Positions 24,284-36,271 of a stretch of 64,000 bases of DNA are shown here, piece after piece. A program made the position numbers and the translations under genes. Origin of the DNA: Antedon bifida (Eukaryota > Echinodermata > Crinoidea > Comatulida > Antedonidae); contig OY727097.1 of assembly GCA_963402885.1 (NCBI GenBank), positions 12,648,001 to 12,712,000 on the forward strand. The letters run 5' to 3'. How positions within the stretch are numbered: the first letter of the stretch is position 1; every line of letters starts with the position of its first letter. A model generated the notes under the pieces. The model did no database searches, was not told the origin of the DNA, and saw only the letters and a program-made list of their open reading frames with translations.

Positions 24284-24329
24284 TTTTACCCGAGCCCTAT
24301 GGAACTTTTAAAGTTAAAAGCCCCAAATC

Positions 24330-24616
24330 ATATATATTATGATAAAGTGGTGTTTGCATTTGAACTGGCAGTTACGACAACAAAATGTATCCAGGCTCCA
24401 AAATGTGTTCAGGTAACATATTTTGACTGCTAAATTCTTAACTATTGGTTTCATTTTGCCGTTACTGGGAGGGGATACGTTTAAAAAAAAATGTTTTAAC
24501 AAATCAAATGGATACCTCGATCATATCTATTTAGTGTACCATTTTCATAAAATAGTGTTGCTCTGTAGGCTACATCACAATACAATGCAAAAAAACAGAA
24601 AAATCACCATTGAAAA
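24330..24616. repeat. Intron paralogue next to R1 copy 2
   Basis: TTGAACTGGCAGTTACGAC and GGTTTCATTTT-CC with ACTGGGAGGGGATACG recur at about 36030-36170, 40995-41090 and 58715-58860. It normally follows AGTGCTAACTAGTCTGAGTG in the intron on the acceptor side of the older exons. Non-coding. Confidence 0.7.
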
Positions 24617-27600
24617 AGACATTCCCTAACATTCAGTGCTCTAAATGGTAAAAACTATTACGGAATCTATTTGTACGAGGGGTGATGGACCGCTTCCTTG
24701 AACTTCAAAAATAGTGCATATGAGATGGGTTGGGTCTTGCAAAATCAAATGTGTTTTCTTAGTAGAGTGATCTCTAATCAATCAAATTGAGATCTGCTCA
24801 ATTCTAAGTATACGTGAAGCATAATTAACAATACATTTGAGTTCCAACTTATCCTTACATGTGGTCCCGGTAAACCATGCAACAATGAAAAAAAGTGAGA
24901 ATACTTTTAATGACCGATTTATATAAAAAAAAAAACGTAGGCCTAATGGGAGGAGTAACTTCAAAATATGCAAAAAGTAAAAACGTTGAGCATGGGCCTT
25001 TTTGATAGCCTTAGTAATAATACTTATTGTCGCGCCATTTAAGATCTCTAGTGCTTTATTTACAATGTCAATTCCAGAGTGGGTATTTCATATTGTAGGT
25101 AATTTAAATTTGTGTGTTATAATTATTTCGAGTGTTTCACCTGCTTTGATAGAAACTATACTGTAATGAGTTGAAAATGTAAACATATTAGTGTATTGGT
25201 AAACACATGATGTACTGCAAACCAAAATAGTGTATTTGTGCACATAATAGTAGGTGACATTTGTAATTGAGACCGTTTTATTTGACACGAAAAAGCATGT
25301 GAAGTCCTAAAAAACGTACATAATCATATAATGTAGTACATTTTGAATGTTGACATGACATGATAAACATTAAAATTGCTCCTTCTAACAGAGTTAGAGT
25401 TAACTTAGATTTTCCACGTGTTACTTGGATTTCGTTCTTAATTAAGGTGTATTATTTTATTTATTGTAATGCGCTGTATTCTCTATAGGTCGATATTACA
25501 TAGTTTGGATACGCACATTTCTCTTATTATTACAGGGTAACACCGTGGCTTAAAAAGGTATTGTTTATTATAAAACATAGACCTCTGCAAACACACAACT
25601 TAGTTTATTAATGAAAAAGATCATAATTAAAATATACATTTGCATTAGCTGTAGGCCTACGTGTGGAAATAAATGTTCTAGGCCTAAATGAATATGTATT
25701 TACAAAAAGCTACAATTATGTCTTCGTGAATTGTTGTTTTTTTTAGACCACACTAAGTGGTTGGTGTAACTTCACATTAATGATATATTGAAACATTATA
25801 TGTTAATTAGTCACCTTAACATGGACCTTTGCCATATACGATGATTTAAAATTCAGAGAGTTTTAGTATTATAGTACTAAAGTTGAACCTCCGTGAGCGG
25901 CCACCTCCCTTTACGGCCGTACTTTCAAATGCTCGTTTGTTCTTCATCTAATTGGTGGACCTCCTGTAAGCAGCCATCTCACGTGAGAGGCCGCGGCAAA
26001 TTTGTTTACAATACATTAGATTGTTTGTATGGTAAATTACCTCCCTGTAAGCAGCCACCCAAAAATAATCGTATTGACTTTTGACAACAAGGCCATATAC
26101 ATGGCTGCATTCACGTGCGCAAATTTTAGTTAGTGTTTACCAACTGACCAACCGACCGACCGACATAGTGAGCTGTAGAGTCGCGTTTTGCACGGGACTA
26201 AAAATACAATGTTGATACTTATATTGTGCATTTATATTATCTTTATTTCGAAGTGGTTTTAAAAATATTCCTGTGTTTTTTTAGATGAGATGAGAAAACT
26301 ACACAGATTTTGACCAACCGAATTGTCTAAAAATCATAAATAATACTAAACCATCTGATTATAAATTAAATGGAGAATATAGAGGCTAGTTGCGTTCAGA
26401 AAGCCGAAAAATGTCGTGTATAGTCATAATACGTGATTTTGGCCCTCTATCGGCAGAACCTCCCGTAATCAGTGGTCCCGCAATTAATAGAAATTGATAC
26501 CTTATTGGTTATAACAGCCCAGGACTACTTTAGTTAAGTATAGTCAACAACATGAATTCCCGAAAAGTGAGTGACCTGCTACATAACCAACACTGAATGT
26601 ATAGTTTTCCAAAGAATGCTGCATTGCTACTCATTGGACTCATCAAGCCCAAAGACGTTCATTTTTGTCGCAAATACTGTAGGAGCAAATGCAAGCGTAA
26701 GCAACTGAAGAAAAGATATTTAGGCCGATCCTAGATGTCATAAGGAAGCCCATTAATTGCAATTGTCACGGCTGCTCTCTTCAGAAAATAGCGAAACTAC
26801 GAACCGCTCTTGCTATGGGCTTGCACTTCACCGTGAGTTATCCTCGTTAACGCACACCCTGTAACTAACATGAAATACACATACTCTATGACCCGTAAAC
26901 AAAATGTTTATAGTGTGTCTATTCTGTGTCATACAATATTAAGTGCAAATAACCAATAAGTAAAGGTTAATATTCTATTCTGTTCCGTTTATTCAGTAAG
27001 GCCTAAATTTCACTCAGATACGTGTTACTTTTCACTATGATCACACGATTACGAAATCAGCAACAGTCGACCACATACGAATGACAATCGGTTCTTTTTA
27101 GAATTATTATCCCTAATTGACTTAAACGGCCACCAACTGTCAGTACTCAGTTTAATAAAAGTCCAAGTCCCGCTTGTACAGAGAACTTGACATGAACACT
27201 TTTACATGCAGATACAATATCATTTCACTATAAATCTTTGATATCATGTGTATATAAACAACACTGGATGTGTTTACAATTGTAAATGTCACGGCAATAC
27301 GGTTGAGTTTCATAGGAAACAAAGTTGTAGAGATTATAAGTTTCTGAAATATAATGTAGTGCTGCTGTGTTATCTGAGAAAGTTTATAATCTAATCACAT
27401 TATGTGTTCAATTATCTCAAATACCAATTGAAATGCCTTTTAAATATGTCTACTATAATCTTTTCCATACAAACAATGAAAACGCATATCCATCATTACT
27501 AACAAGTAAGTTATCAGGGATAGTTATTGCTTCAGGTTCCATCACTTTGAACCATTACGTACTCTATCACTTAAACTATTAAGATTAAACACCTTTTCAT

Positions 27601-27840
27601 GTGCGCCATATTATTGCTCATATATTTTACCATTAGCATAAACTGTCAACTTTATTCTTGGTTCTTAATAACAACAGGGGCTAAATTTGAACCAGAACAC
27701 TGGGGTGGTAACCCCATTTCATTACAAAAGATGCACTGGGTTCTTTATAATCCCGTTTAAAACTAGTTGTGGCGGCAGGATATTCGTGACAGGGGGATAT
27801 GCGAGCGAAGCGAGCATCACTTGGCTGATGGCCAGGGGAC
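24617..27840. repeat. Intron paralogue R1, copy 2
   Basis: Second large copy of 1-3720, collinear with it. It lacks the 414-1009 insertion and retains about 280 bp near 25575-25850 that copy 1 has lost (the retained part recurs near 60120-60210). No supported exon. Confidence 0.8.
26087..26205 (+). repeat. CCGACC element, short solo copy (in R1 copy 2)
   Basis: Paralogue of 1809-1928: CAAGGCCATATACATGGC, tetramer run, GACATAGTGAGCTGTAGAG, imperfect terminal hairpin, then TAAAAAT. Confidence 0.65.
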
Positions 27841-27892
27841 TGCCAAGGGGCCCGCGCCCCAGTATGGGTGAATCGAGTGTTACTTCAATGCA

Positions 27893-28329
27893 AGTTGCGA
27901 GTCGAAAAGTGCGAGTTGCGAGTCGGAAAGTGCGAGTTGCGAGTCGGAAAGTGCGAGTTGCGAGTCGGAAAGTGCGAGTTTCGAGTCGAAAAGTGCGAGT
28001 TGCAAAGTCGGAAAGTGCGAGTTGCGAGTCGGAAAATGCGAGTTGCGAGTCAGAAAGTGCGAGTTGCGGGTCGGAAATTGCGAGTTGCGAGTCGGAAAGT
28101 GCGAGTTGCGAGTAGGAAAGTGCGAGTTGCGGGTCGGAAAATGCGAGTTGCGGGTCGGAAAATGCGAGTTGCGGGTCGGAAAATGCGAGTTGCGGGTGGA
28201 AAATGCGAGTTTCGGGTCGGAAAGTGCGAGTTGCGAGTCGGAAAGTGCGAGTTGCGAGTTGGAAAGTGCGAGTTGCGGGTCGGAAAATGCGAGTTGCGGG
28301 TCGGAAAATGCGAGTTGCTGGTCGGAAAA
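27893..28329. repeat. 21-bp minisatellite, about 21 units
   Basis: Unit GTGCGAGTTGCGAGTCGGAAA with A/G, G/T and single-base indel variants. Because 21 is a multiple of three and the unit has no stop in most frames, open frames of 70-236 codons run through it on both strands. They are periodic shadows, with no start context, splice site or conserved flank suggesting translation. R1 copy 1 has no such array at the equivalent point (3720). Confidence 0.9.
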
Positions 28330-28626
28330 TGACACCAGTCCTACATAAACAAAATAAAGTCATCATTATTAAATCATTAAATTTGATCTGCATTTTTGCT
28401 CGCATATATGCGACCAGTGCGACATGATACAACCCACCCAGGTGTGTAGACTCTGTACATAGTGCAAAAACGCCACCAGATGAGCCCGTAACGATTTAAC
28501 CCCATACGACACAGAAGGTTTGATCCCTAATGGTAATACTCCCAAAAACATTTTAAAAACAAGTTTGCCAGCTTGACCCCGGGGGTCGGGTCTGGTTTCC
28601 AGACCTCCTCGAAAACCCCCCAAAAA

Positions 28627-28850
28627 TGGTTTATTTCACTCCATTAATCCCTGGACCAAAATTTGTACAAACATAGAAGTGTGTGAGGAAATAACAAAAA
28701 AACAAAAACTGACAAAATATCAGGTTGGAAAGGTCATGTCAGCCCCCTAATATCCATGAACTAAATGTTGTCAAAACATAGTGGTATGTGAGTAAATAAG
28801 AAACAAAATTAAAACTGACAAAATATCAGGTCGAAAATGTCGTCCATTAA
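28627..28850. repeat. Imperfect tandem duplication, about 115-bp unit
   Basis: AAACATAG, GTGAG-AAATAA and AACTGACAAAATATCAGGT each occur twice in the same order (first half to about 28740, second half after it). The stretch 28330-28626 and the stretch 28851-29440 hold nothing I recognise. Confidence 0.55.
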
Positions 28851-29449
28851 AGTGACCCCTTCATGTTAATTTCAACCCACGTCATCTAATATAGTACTTT
28901 ATTTAGCCTCAGTCACTTGTGTCTTCAAAGGGTTAAGTAAAACCTAACTTTTAACATAACGATCATGACTAAAATAGTTGACCACATTCAAATATTTGAA
29001 CATTGTCACTGCACTGCAATGTAGAACATGAAAGAAAAGCTAACATGAACTAAACAAACTTTCTTATTCCTTGATAAGACTAATTACTGTATGGGTCATT
29101 CATAGACTGTATGCACGATCTGGTGGCTGTGTAGGTGTTACAGTAGTTTTGTTTCATTTTTTACCAAATCAGCCCTACTACAAGATAATTCTGATAGTAC
29201 AGTGCTGTACAAAGTTAATGCACTAATTTAAAGATAGTTTCATAAAATACTAGATTCATAAAAGAAGGAATATAATATATTTTTTCTATATTATAATTTA
29301 AAGAGAGAAATGGGATTTAAAATCAGTTACAAAAGCCGACGATCCGAGCGAATCACATTAAAACCCGGAAAACACCTACTTGTTATTTTTAAAACACATT
29401 GCACGTCGGCGAGGTCCGATGACTGGCGCAACAACGCAACAAAAAAAAA

Positions 29450-29640
29450 ACGAAAATGGCATGTTTTGTTGTAATAGGCCAGAAGGTCCCGGGTTCGAGT
29501 CTCGGTTGGTGTGACCTTTTCTCATTCTCATTGATTTCCTGATCTTTGTCGTTTAAAATTAATTACATTTCAGTATATCACAGGCCGGTTTAGAATTAAT
29601 GTTCTATGCCTAATGTGTTTATATAAATAAAAGTATATAT
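29450..29640 (+). repeat. Truncated tRNA-derived repeat
   Basis: Keeps AGAAGGTCCCGGGTTCGAGTC (T arm of a tRNA, split here for length) and then the same tail as the downstream copy (TTTTCTCATTCTCA, GATTTCCTGATCTT, GGTTTAGAATTAATGTT). The D arm and anticodon arm are missing. Confidence 0.55.
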
Positions 29641-29811
29641 CCGGAGATCCCGCTTCGTGAATAAAAAATACTGATGGATGATCCTATATGGGCCTATCAA
29701 TTTGATCTCTGGTGCGCCTGCGTACAATTGAGGGACTCGTGCTGTTCCGCCGTGCCACGCCAAGAATGTTAAAGAGTCGCTATCCAATCGGGTTTGAACT
29801 AAATTATGAAA

Positions 29812-29882
29812 GCCCCAGTGGTCTAACGGTTAGGACATTTGAATATCAAGCAGAAGGTCCGAGTTCGAATCTCAGTTGGGGC
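29812..29882 (+). tRNA. tRNA-like gene or pseudogene, anticodon AUC by position
   Basis: 71 nt fold as a cloverleaf. The acceptor GCCCCAG pairs with TTGGGGC over 7 bp including one G-T. The D arm is GTC...GAC. The anticodon stem TTTGA/GCAGA has 4 of 5 pairs, with loop ATATCAA (T33, anticodon ATC). The T arm is CCGAG-TTCGAAT-CTCAG with 4 of 5 pairs. TGGTCTAACGGTTAGGA is the Asp/Glu-type A box, and TTTTT follows at 29886. AUC would read the Asp codon GAU, but animals use GUC, so this is probably a mutated copy or a SINE head. Its tail is shared with the truncated copy at 29450. Confidence 0.5.
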
Positions 29883-30189
29883 GACTTTTTCTCATTCTCA
29901 CAGATTTCCTGATCTTATCGTTTAAAAGTAATTAATTAAATTTCATCGAGCGGTTTAGAATTAATGTTTTATATGCCTGATGTGCTCATAATATGATAAT
30001 ATTTGCTTATACAGCGTTTTTTCACATTGATGAAAGCGATTGACGTTATGATTACAATGTAATAGCAGTTATATAGATCTCAATTATGTATTGAATGACA
30101 TTTAAAATCACTTCGTTTTAATACGTAATACGTTCTTTTTAAAAGTTCTTTTAAACAAAAATGTCGATTTAACCAGTCTAGTTTGTGCT

Positions 30190-30500
30190 GGAAGAGCAAT
30201 TCAGAGCACAGGGTAGGCTACAAAATGCATGACGATCACCCCAAATCCGCCTAGTATTTAGATTGTTAAAAAACGTGGTATCATCCTCAGACCTAAGTCC
30301 CCTTCTTTTACAACCATAGGGTCTAATAAAATATTGAAGGTACTCTGACGCTAGGTTAGCGAGACAATGTGCCTTAAATTGAATTCTACAATGTAAAGGA
30401 AGCCAATGAAGTTCGAAACACTTAGTGACAACTCACATAATTAGCCTTTCGGCCCGGTTGTGTAATATTTGCAGTTTTTGTTAACAAAGATACCAACAAA
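30190..30500 (-). pseudogene. Fossil C-terminus of an L2/CR1-like reverse transcriptase
   Basis: On the minus strand the frame reads KCFELHWLPLHCRIQFKAHC, then LASEYLQ and GCKRRGLRSEDDTTFF. It matches the well-known C-terminal block of L2/CR1 polymerases (LHWLPV--RI-FK, Y-P-R-LRS). No palm motif remains, and stops occur upstream. It is a third LINE family, distinct from LINE-A and LINE-B. Confidence 0.7.
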
Positions 30501-30639
30501 TAGCGTGTCACATTAGTCCAGTCTATAAAGGGACCAGTGGCATCATTGCACGTCGTATTACCTAAAACTGTCTAATTCTGCAGACCTCTCGCTCACCATC
30601 TAGTAAGTGTGGACGATGGATCTCGGAATAAATAATAAC

Positions 30640-31300
30640 TCGGTTAAAAACATTGGTTACCATATTTATTGCAATGCTTGTTATTCGTTAAAATAAACCT
30701 AATCTGTTTGCCAGTGTCTTTTTTAGACTAAATAAGATGAGGAATATAACATTTTAAAGTACCATGTTTATTATTCGGGGCGGGGTGGGTGTTAGGGGTG
30801 GCGGCGTTCATTCGAGGGAGGCGTTTGTCGGTAACATTTCATAATTAATAAATTCCTCTAGATATGAAAAAGATATAGATATTATAGATATAAAGAATAT
30901 TAAGACTAACAATGATTTTGTTAAAAATATAGCAGAACTTATCAAGATACTGATTTGGAGTGGCCCATATTGGTTTTGTGTTGTCCTTTATTACTGTATG
31001 TTAATTTCATTTATATGTATGTCTATGTTATTTTAGTGTTAGTCTTTGAAGTAAATGTATTTGTTACAGTAGTATGGGGCAAACCTTCAACAAATTTTGC
31101 TATTGGTGACTAAAGAGAACGTAAAAATACAACACCGTATTTAATATAATCAAGAAGTGATGAATAAATAAACAATTGTATCAAAATGCTTGGTAAATTG
31201 TAGATATAGCAGTCAATAAATTCTTCTACAAATATAATTGTGTTTGTGTTATAGTACAATATTGCGTTAATAAATATTATGTGGCGGGGCGCGATTTTTT
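30640..31300. repeat. Intron paralogue R2, copy 2
   Basis: Matches 3840-4180 and, in part, 44090-44330 and 56690-56940 (GTGTTAGGGGTGGCGGCG, GCTTGGTAAATTGTAGATA, TATAGCAGTCAATAAATTC). Non-coding. Confidence 0.6.
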
Positions 31301-31529
31301 TGTTCGTACATAAGTTGGGGACCCCTCATGAAACGTCACAAAATAAACATGAATAATTCATTAATTTAATTTTTTTTTTCCTTTTTCCGTGTGCACCCAA
31401 GCGTATAGCAACAAGTGATTACAACTGCGATACGATTCTAGGACTATTTCCGCTGTGGTTGCGGCGTGCGATTTCATAAAAGAACAGCGGCGTTTTGTGT
31501 GGATTATCGAAATAATCAGCCTTTAGTTT

Positions 31530-32835
31530 ATAGTGTTTTTTGATGAGATGAGAAAACTACACAAATTTTGACCAACCGATTTGTCTGAAAATCATAAATA
31601 ATACTAAACCATCTGATTATAAATTAAATGGAGAATATAGAGGCTAGTTGCGTTCAGAAAGCCGAAAAATATCGTGCATAGTCATAGTACGTGATTTTGG
31701 CCCTCTATCGGCAGAACTGATCCCGTAATCGGCCACTTTTCAATTCCATAAAATAAGGCAATTAATAGGAGTTGATACCTCAGTGGTTACAACAGCCCAT
31801 GTCTATAGTCTACTTTAGTTAAGTATAGTCAACAATATGAATTCCAAAAAAGTGAGTGACCTGCTACATAACAAACACTGAATGTATAGTTTTCCAAAGA
31901 ATGCGCTACATTGCTAAATTAAACTAAATTTGAACTCATCAAGCCCAAAGACCTTCATTTTTGTCGCAAATACTGTAGTAGCAAATGCAAGCGTAAGCAA
32001 CTGAAAAAAGATATTTAGGCCTAGCCTAGATGTCATAAAAAAGCCCATTAATTACACTTGTCACGGCTGGTCTCTTCAGAAAATAGCGAACCTACGAACC
32101 CCTCTTTCTATGGGCTTGCACTTGCACCGTGAGTTATCCTCGTTAACGCTCACCCTGTAACTAAAATGAAATACACATACTCTATGACCCGAAAAAAAAA
32201 TGTGTATATTGTGTCTATTCTGTGTTATACAATATTAAGTGCGAATAACCAATAAGTAAAGGTTAATATTCTATTCTGTTCCGTTTATTCAGTAAGGCCT
32301 ACATTTCATTTTACTTTTCACTATGATCACACGATTACGAGATCAGCAACAGTTGACCACATAAGAATGACAATCGGTTCTTTAGTGGGCTGAATTATTA
32401 AAAATAATTGATTTAAACGGCCACCAACTGTCAGTACTCAGTTAATAAAAGTCCAAGTCCCGCTTGTACAGTGAACTTGACATGAAAACTTTTACAGATA
32501 CAATATCATTTCACTATAAATCTTTGATATCATGTGTATAATAAACAACACTGGATGTGTTTACAATTGTCATGTCACGGAAATACGATTGAGTTTCATA
32601 GGAAACAAAGTTGTAGAGATTATAAGTTTCTGAAATATACTGTAGTGCTGCTGCTGTGTTATCTGAGAAAGTTTATAATCTAATCACATTATGTGTTCAA
32701 TTATCTCAACACAAATACCAATTGAAATGCCTTTTAAATATGTCTACTATAATCTTTTCCATACAAACAATGAAAACGCATATCCATCATTACTAACAAG
32801 TAAGTTATCAGGGATAGTTATGGCTTCAGGTTGAT
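31530..32835. repeat. Intron paralogue R1, partial copy 3
   Basis: Collinear with 1990-3250 and 26270-27535, from GATGAGATGAGAAAACTAC to AAGTTATCAGGGATAGTTATG. It ends sharply there, and unrelated sequence begins at about 32836. Confidence 0.8.
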
Positions 32836-33170
32836 GTGCGTACTTACATTAATTGTATAAATGTTTCTTACAAAGGGACACCGCCAGACAAGTACGTCAT
32901 ATCACTAGTAAGTAACTTGATTCACATTTTGATTCCTGTAACTTTGATACAGCACAGATATCGACGCGTGAACCGCAATGAAAATGTGTTTGTGAATTAG
33001 ACGTTTTACTGGAATATTAAATATATATATTACTAGAAATTAGTTTGATAAAATAAATTCTACAAAATTAGTAGGCCTAATAATTTTGTTCCCTCAGAAA
33101 TTAAAATCAATAACGCATTTAATTAAAATGCTGACCGTCTTAAATTTACTTGACATGTTTCGATAAATAG

Positions 33171-34256
33171 ATCATCAGAACTGAATCAAAGCCTAGAGTA
33201 CTTGTATACCTACTACACTGAGTAGTTAAAGTTAAATTTAAAGTTAAATTACGTGACATGTTTCGAGAAATATATTCTCATGATAATTATTGACTCATTT
33301 AGTAGGCAACGTTCTATCGTTATTTGAGGCCGTTTTAATCAGATTTAGAATAGGAAACTGTTGTCACTTTTTATGGTACATGTAAATAAAATACCGTGTG
33401 GGCAAAATACATTGCACGAGGTCCGATGGTATGCGTGACTGTGTTTAAATAAATGCTTTCAATTTTTTTATTTAAAGTTCAGTATAAGTCTATATTTATC
33501 GGCAAAATTTTATCATAGAACATTAATTATACGAACCGCGAACGTAAGATGTACCAACGCACAGTGGGCAAGAATCAAAATTGTGCCAAACGTCCAAAAT
33601 GGTAATGTGACAATTCAAACTTGTTAATATTGTGTTAGGAGAAGATATCTTAAATTATATAAATCCACTAATAATTTTATGTTTGGTAAATTTTAATAGT
33701 GTCTTGTAACCATGGAAACTGTGAGAAACCATAAAATTTCAATTAAAAAGAGCAAAAAAACAACAGTTTTGATAAATTCGCTGTTATTTTTTTCTAGAAA
33801 AAAGCAATGGATTTGATACTGCATGATATTTTGTTATGTTATTAACCATATTAGGCAGTAAAAATAAATGTTAATTATTGCTTTATTTTGGGGTTAAAGG
33901 TCACCAAATGCACCAAATACCAAAAAATCGTATTTTTAAAATAAAACCATTAAAATAGTTTTGATTCACGGCAATTCTAGAAAAAATAACAGCGAATTTA
34001 TCAAAACTGTTGTTTTTACTCTTTTTAAGTGAAATTTACCAAATATAAAATTATTAGTGGATTTATATAATTTAAGATGTCTTCTTCCTAATATAATATT
34101 AAAAAGTTTGAATTGCCACATTTACCATTTTTTAACTTTTGGCACATCATCAGAACTGTAATCAAAGCCTAGAGTACTTGTATACCTACTACACAGTTGC
34201 GTTTAAATGAGTCAATAATTATCATGAGAATATATTTCTCGAAACATGTCACGTAA
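33171..34256. repeat. Nested foldback structure with perfect 52-bp outer arms
   Basis: Outer arms 33249-33300 and 34205-34256 are perfect reverse complements over 52 bp. Inside them, 33583-33800 and 33974-34147 form a second, imperfect inverted repeat of about 175-215 bp (left arm has an extra ~45 bp near 33700) around a loop of about 170 bp. A 48-bp direct repeat (AAGCCTAGAGTACTTGTATA and flanks) sits at 33171-33218 and again at 34146-34194. No open frame. Confidence 0.8.
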
Positions 34257-34261
34257 TTTTA

Positions 34262-34314
34262 ACAGGGGCGGATCCAGGATTTTGTGAAGATGGGGGGGGG
34301 GGGGGGGGGGGGGG
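34262..34314 (+). mobile_element. Transposon-end-like sequence with 23-bp G run
   Basis: CAGGGGCGGATCCAGGATTT resembles the 5' end of hAT-type DNA transposons and is followed by an unbroken G run at 34292-34314. No matching opposite end (GGATCCGCCCCTG) is found nearby, so only one terminus can be supported. Confidence 0.35.
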
Positions 34315-35640
34315 TGGCGCGCAACTGTAGCAAATCCGCACGATTTTGAAAATGTAACACCTCTAGATGGTCGGAAATGGCACTCTCACGTTGATTAAAT
34401 GTATTAAAAATTGATATTTTAAATATGAAAACTGAGGTACTAGCCTAAAGGGTGACATTTTCCCTATAGGTCTATTTTGAGTAAAAGCGTCACAACAGGG
34501 CGTTTCACGCAAGTCAGCGTTTGCACGTACATGGCATAAAAAGGTGCTTGTCCAGGGCCGTCGACGGGACCTGTGGCGAAGCGAAGTTTGTTAAATGACG
34601 CCCCAGATGGCCCGAATAAAAATGGTACTTTCGCACTTAAAATTCATGATAAATGGCAGCTCTAATTTGCAGGAAAATACACTCTCATATGTAGCATGCT
34701 ACCAATGAACAAAACGATCATACTTTTTCCCTCCAATAAACACACGTGACTAATTACAGGACGATATAACAGTTTGTTGCCGATTTCATTCACTCAGTAT
34801 TTAGTTTTGATTGCGTTGCGTTCAAGTTCAATGCGAACGTACATCTAGGGGAAGCCCCAAAAAAAGCGCACATTTAATGCTTATTATAGCTCAATATTTA
34901 TTTATGTACAGCAATTTGTTGAAGAAATTAAATATATAAATATAAATAGGTATTGATACAGTTGTGTGGGTGGCCTAGGAAAAAAAGCGGTTGCTACACT
35001 ATATACTACATAGTACACAGTTACCACAGTTAGTGTACTATATTATTAATAACATTATTATCCTCTATGATGATGATGTGTATGTAATCACGGCGTTCCA
35101 TTTTTGACGTATATACACTTTTATTTATGCTTGCTGACTGCCAGCGATCTAAACAATAGGTGCCTACGCGGTTGTATGGCGGTGTTCTTTGTACGAATCG
35201 TTCGTGCCCCGAGTATGGAGTATGGGTACGATACACGCGTCAATATCATGTTACATCCAGGGATCAAAATGCGTTTCAGGTGAAAATAGGCTATTCATTT
35301 CGCAACTCTTAGAAATTTACAGACAGCAACGGCAATGGTGACCTCTAATAAAAAGTAAATTAGCACGGCGCTGAAACAAAGTGTTTTAATCAAAAGTGAA
35401 AGTACTTTACTCTTTTTTACGCTTTTGTCACATTTTTTTTCCTTATGGTAGGATAGTTTTTTTTTCTCCAGATTTATAGCCCAATGTAGACCTAATGTAA
35501 TATTTACCCGATTTCGGATATTTAAAATTTTATATACTGATTTTACAATTTCCCGGCAATATACTTCAATGATGTTTTAATATAATCGATTTGATCGGTT
35601 TTTTTTTTTGGTTTTTTTTTGCAGTATAATTATATTTTGT
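34315..35640. other. Unrecognised intronic sequence
   Basis: No exon, RNA gene or repeat paralogue recognised. It contains T-rich runs near 35430-35465 and 35600-35620. Short open frames here have no recognisable domains. Confidence 0.4.
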
Positions 35641-35711
35641 TTAAGCTCAGTCTACACTATCAAACTTTATGTACAAAAAATGTGCACATCACACTTTGTG
35701 TAGACAGAGCC
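35641..35711. mobile_element. Very short inverted-repeat element
   Basis: GCTCAGTCTACACTATCAAA at left and TGTGTAGACAGAGC at right are imperfect reverse complements. A related right end (TATAGTGTAGAAAGAGC) lies at 4681-4697, suggesting a MITE family. Confidence 0.45.
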
Positions 35712-35984
35712 AACGGCAAACAGTCGAGGGGAGCAACATTTCGGAAGTCCCTTTAGTGATTACATCAACCCGGAAATCACTTTTATACCGCTGACGGCAG
35801 AATATCTACCGATTAAATAAGACATTTTGTTTTAAAACCCTTTATAATACAGACTTATCTTCCTAAGAAATATGGAACAATATCGTTGTGCTCGCCTATA
35901 TCAGAATTTAGTATTATTTGTTGTATATAGACACGCTAACATTGATCTCATGGAGCACATTTAGCTCGTAGTACCATGAAAATA

Positions 35985-36250
35985 AAACACTTCATCCGGT
36001 AGTGCTAACTAGTCTGAGTGTAAATTATGATAATGTGACGTTTGAACTGGCAGTTACGACTAAAAATATCTAGACTCCAAATTCTTTTCAGGTAACACAT
36101 TTTGACTGCTAAATTCGTACTACTATTGGTTTCATTTTACCATTACTTGGAGGAGATATGTTTTTTTTAAATTGTTTTACAAAATCAAATGGAAATCTCG
36201 ATTCATATCCATTTATTGTATAATTTTGCATAAAAACAGTGTTGTATGGC
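35985..36250. repeat. Intron paralogue (acceptor-side segment)
   Basis: ACTTCATCCGGTAGTGCTAA and TTGAACTGGCAGTTACGAC match the segment that follows exons D and F on the plus strand. No ankyrin exon is found in the expected place some 600 bp to its left, so an ancestral unit here has lost its exon or been cut by rearrangement. Confidence 0.6.
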
Positions 36251-36271
36251 ACGCCAGGACGGACATAACTA

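Larger units (their letters stand above)
21466..24297 (-). mobile_element. LINE-B, most complete copy (L2/CR1-like non-LTR retrotransposon)
   Basis: Minus-strand element with endonuclease (23726-24283), linker, reverse transcriptase (22200-23005) and C-terminal region (21767-22126). The 3' tail near 21466-21490 consists of ACAAGATA units on the plus strand. Frameshifts between the four frames and a damaged palm segment mean it cannot make one protein. It is unrelated in sequence to LINE-A and, like it, is in sense orientation in the ankyrin intron. Confidence 0.85.

Noticed and set aside
27893-28329. 21-bp repeats as a CRISPR array or a repetitive protein gene
   Set aside because: Units are contiguous with no unique spacers, the genome is eukaryotic, and open frames exist on both strands purely from the period. 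No start, splice or conserved context supports translation.
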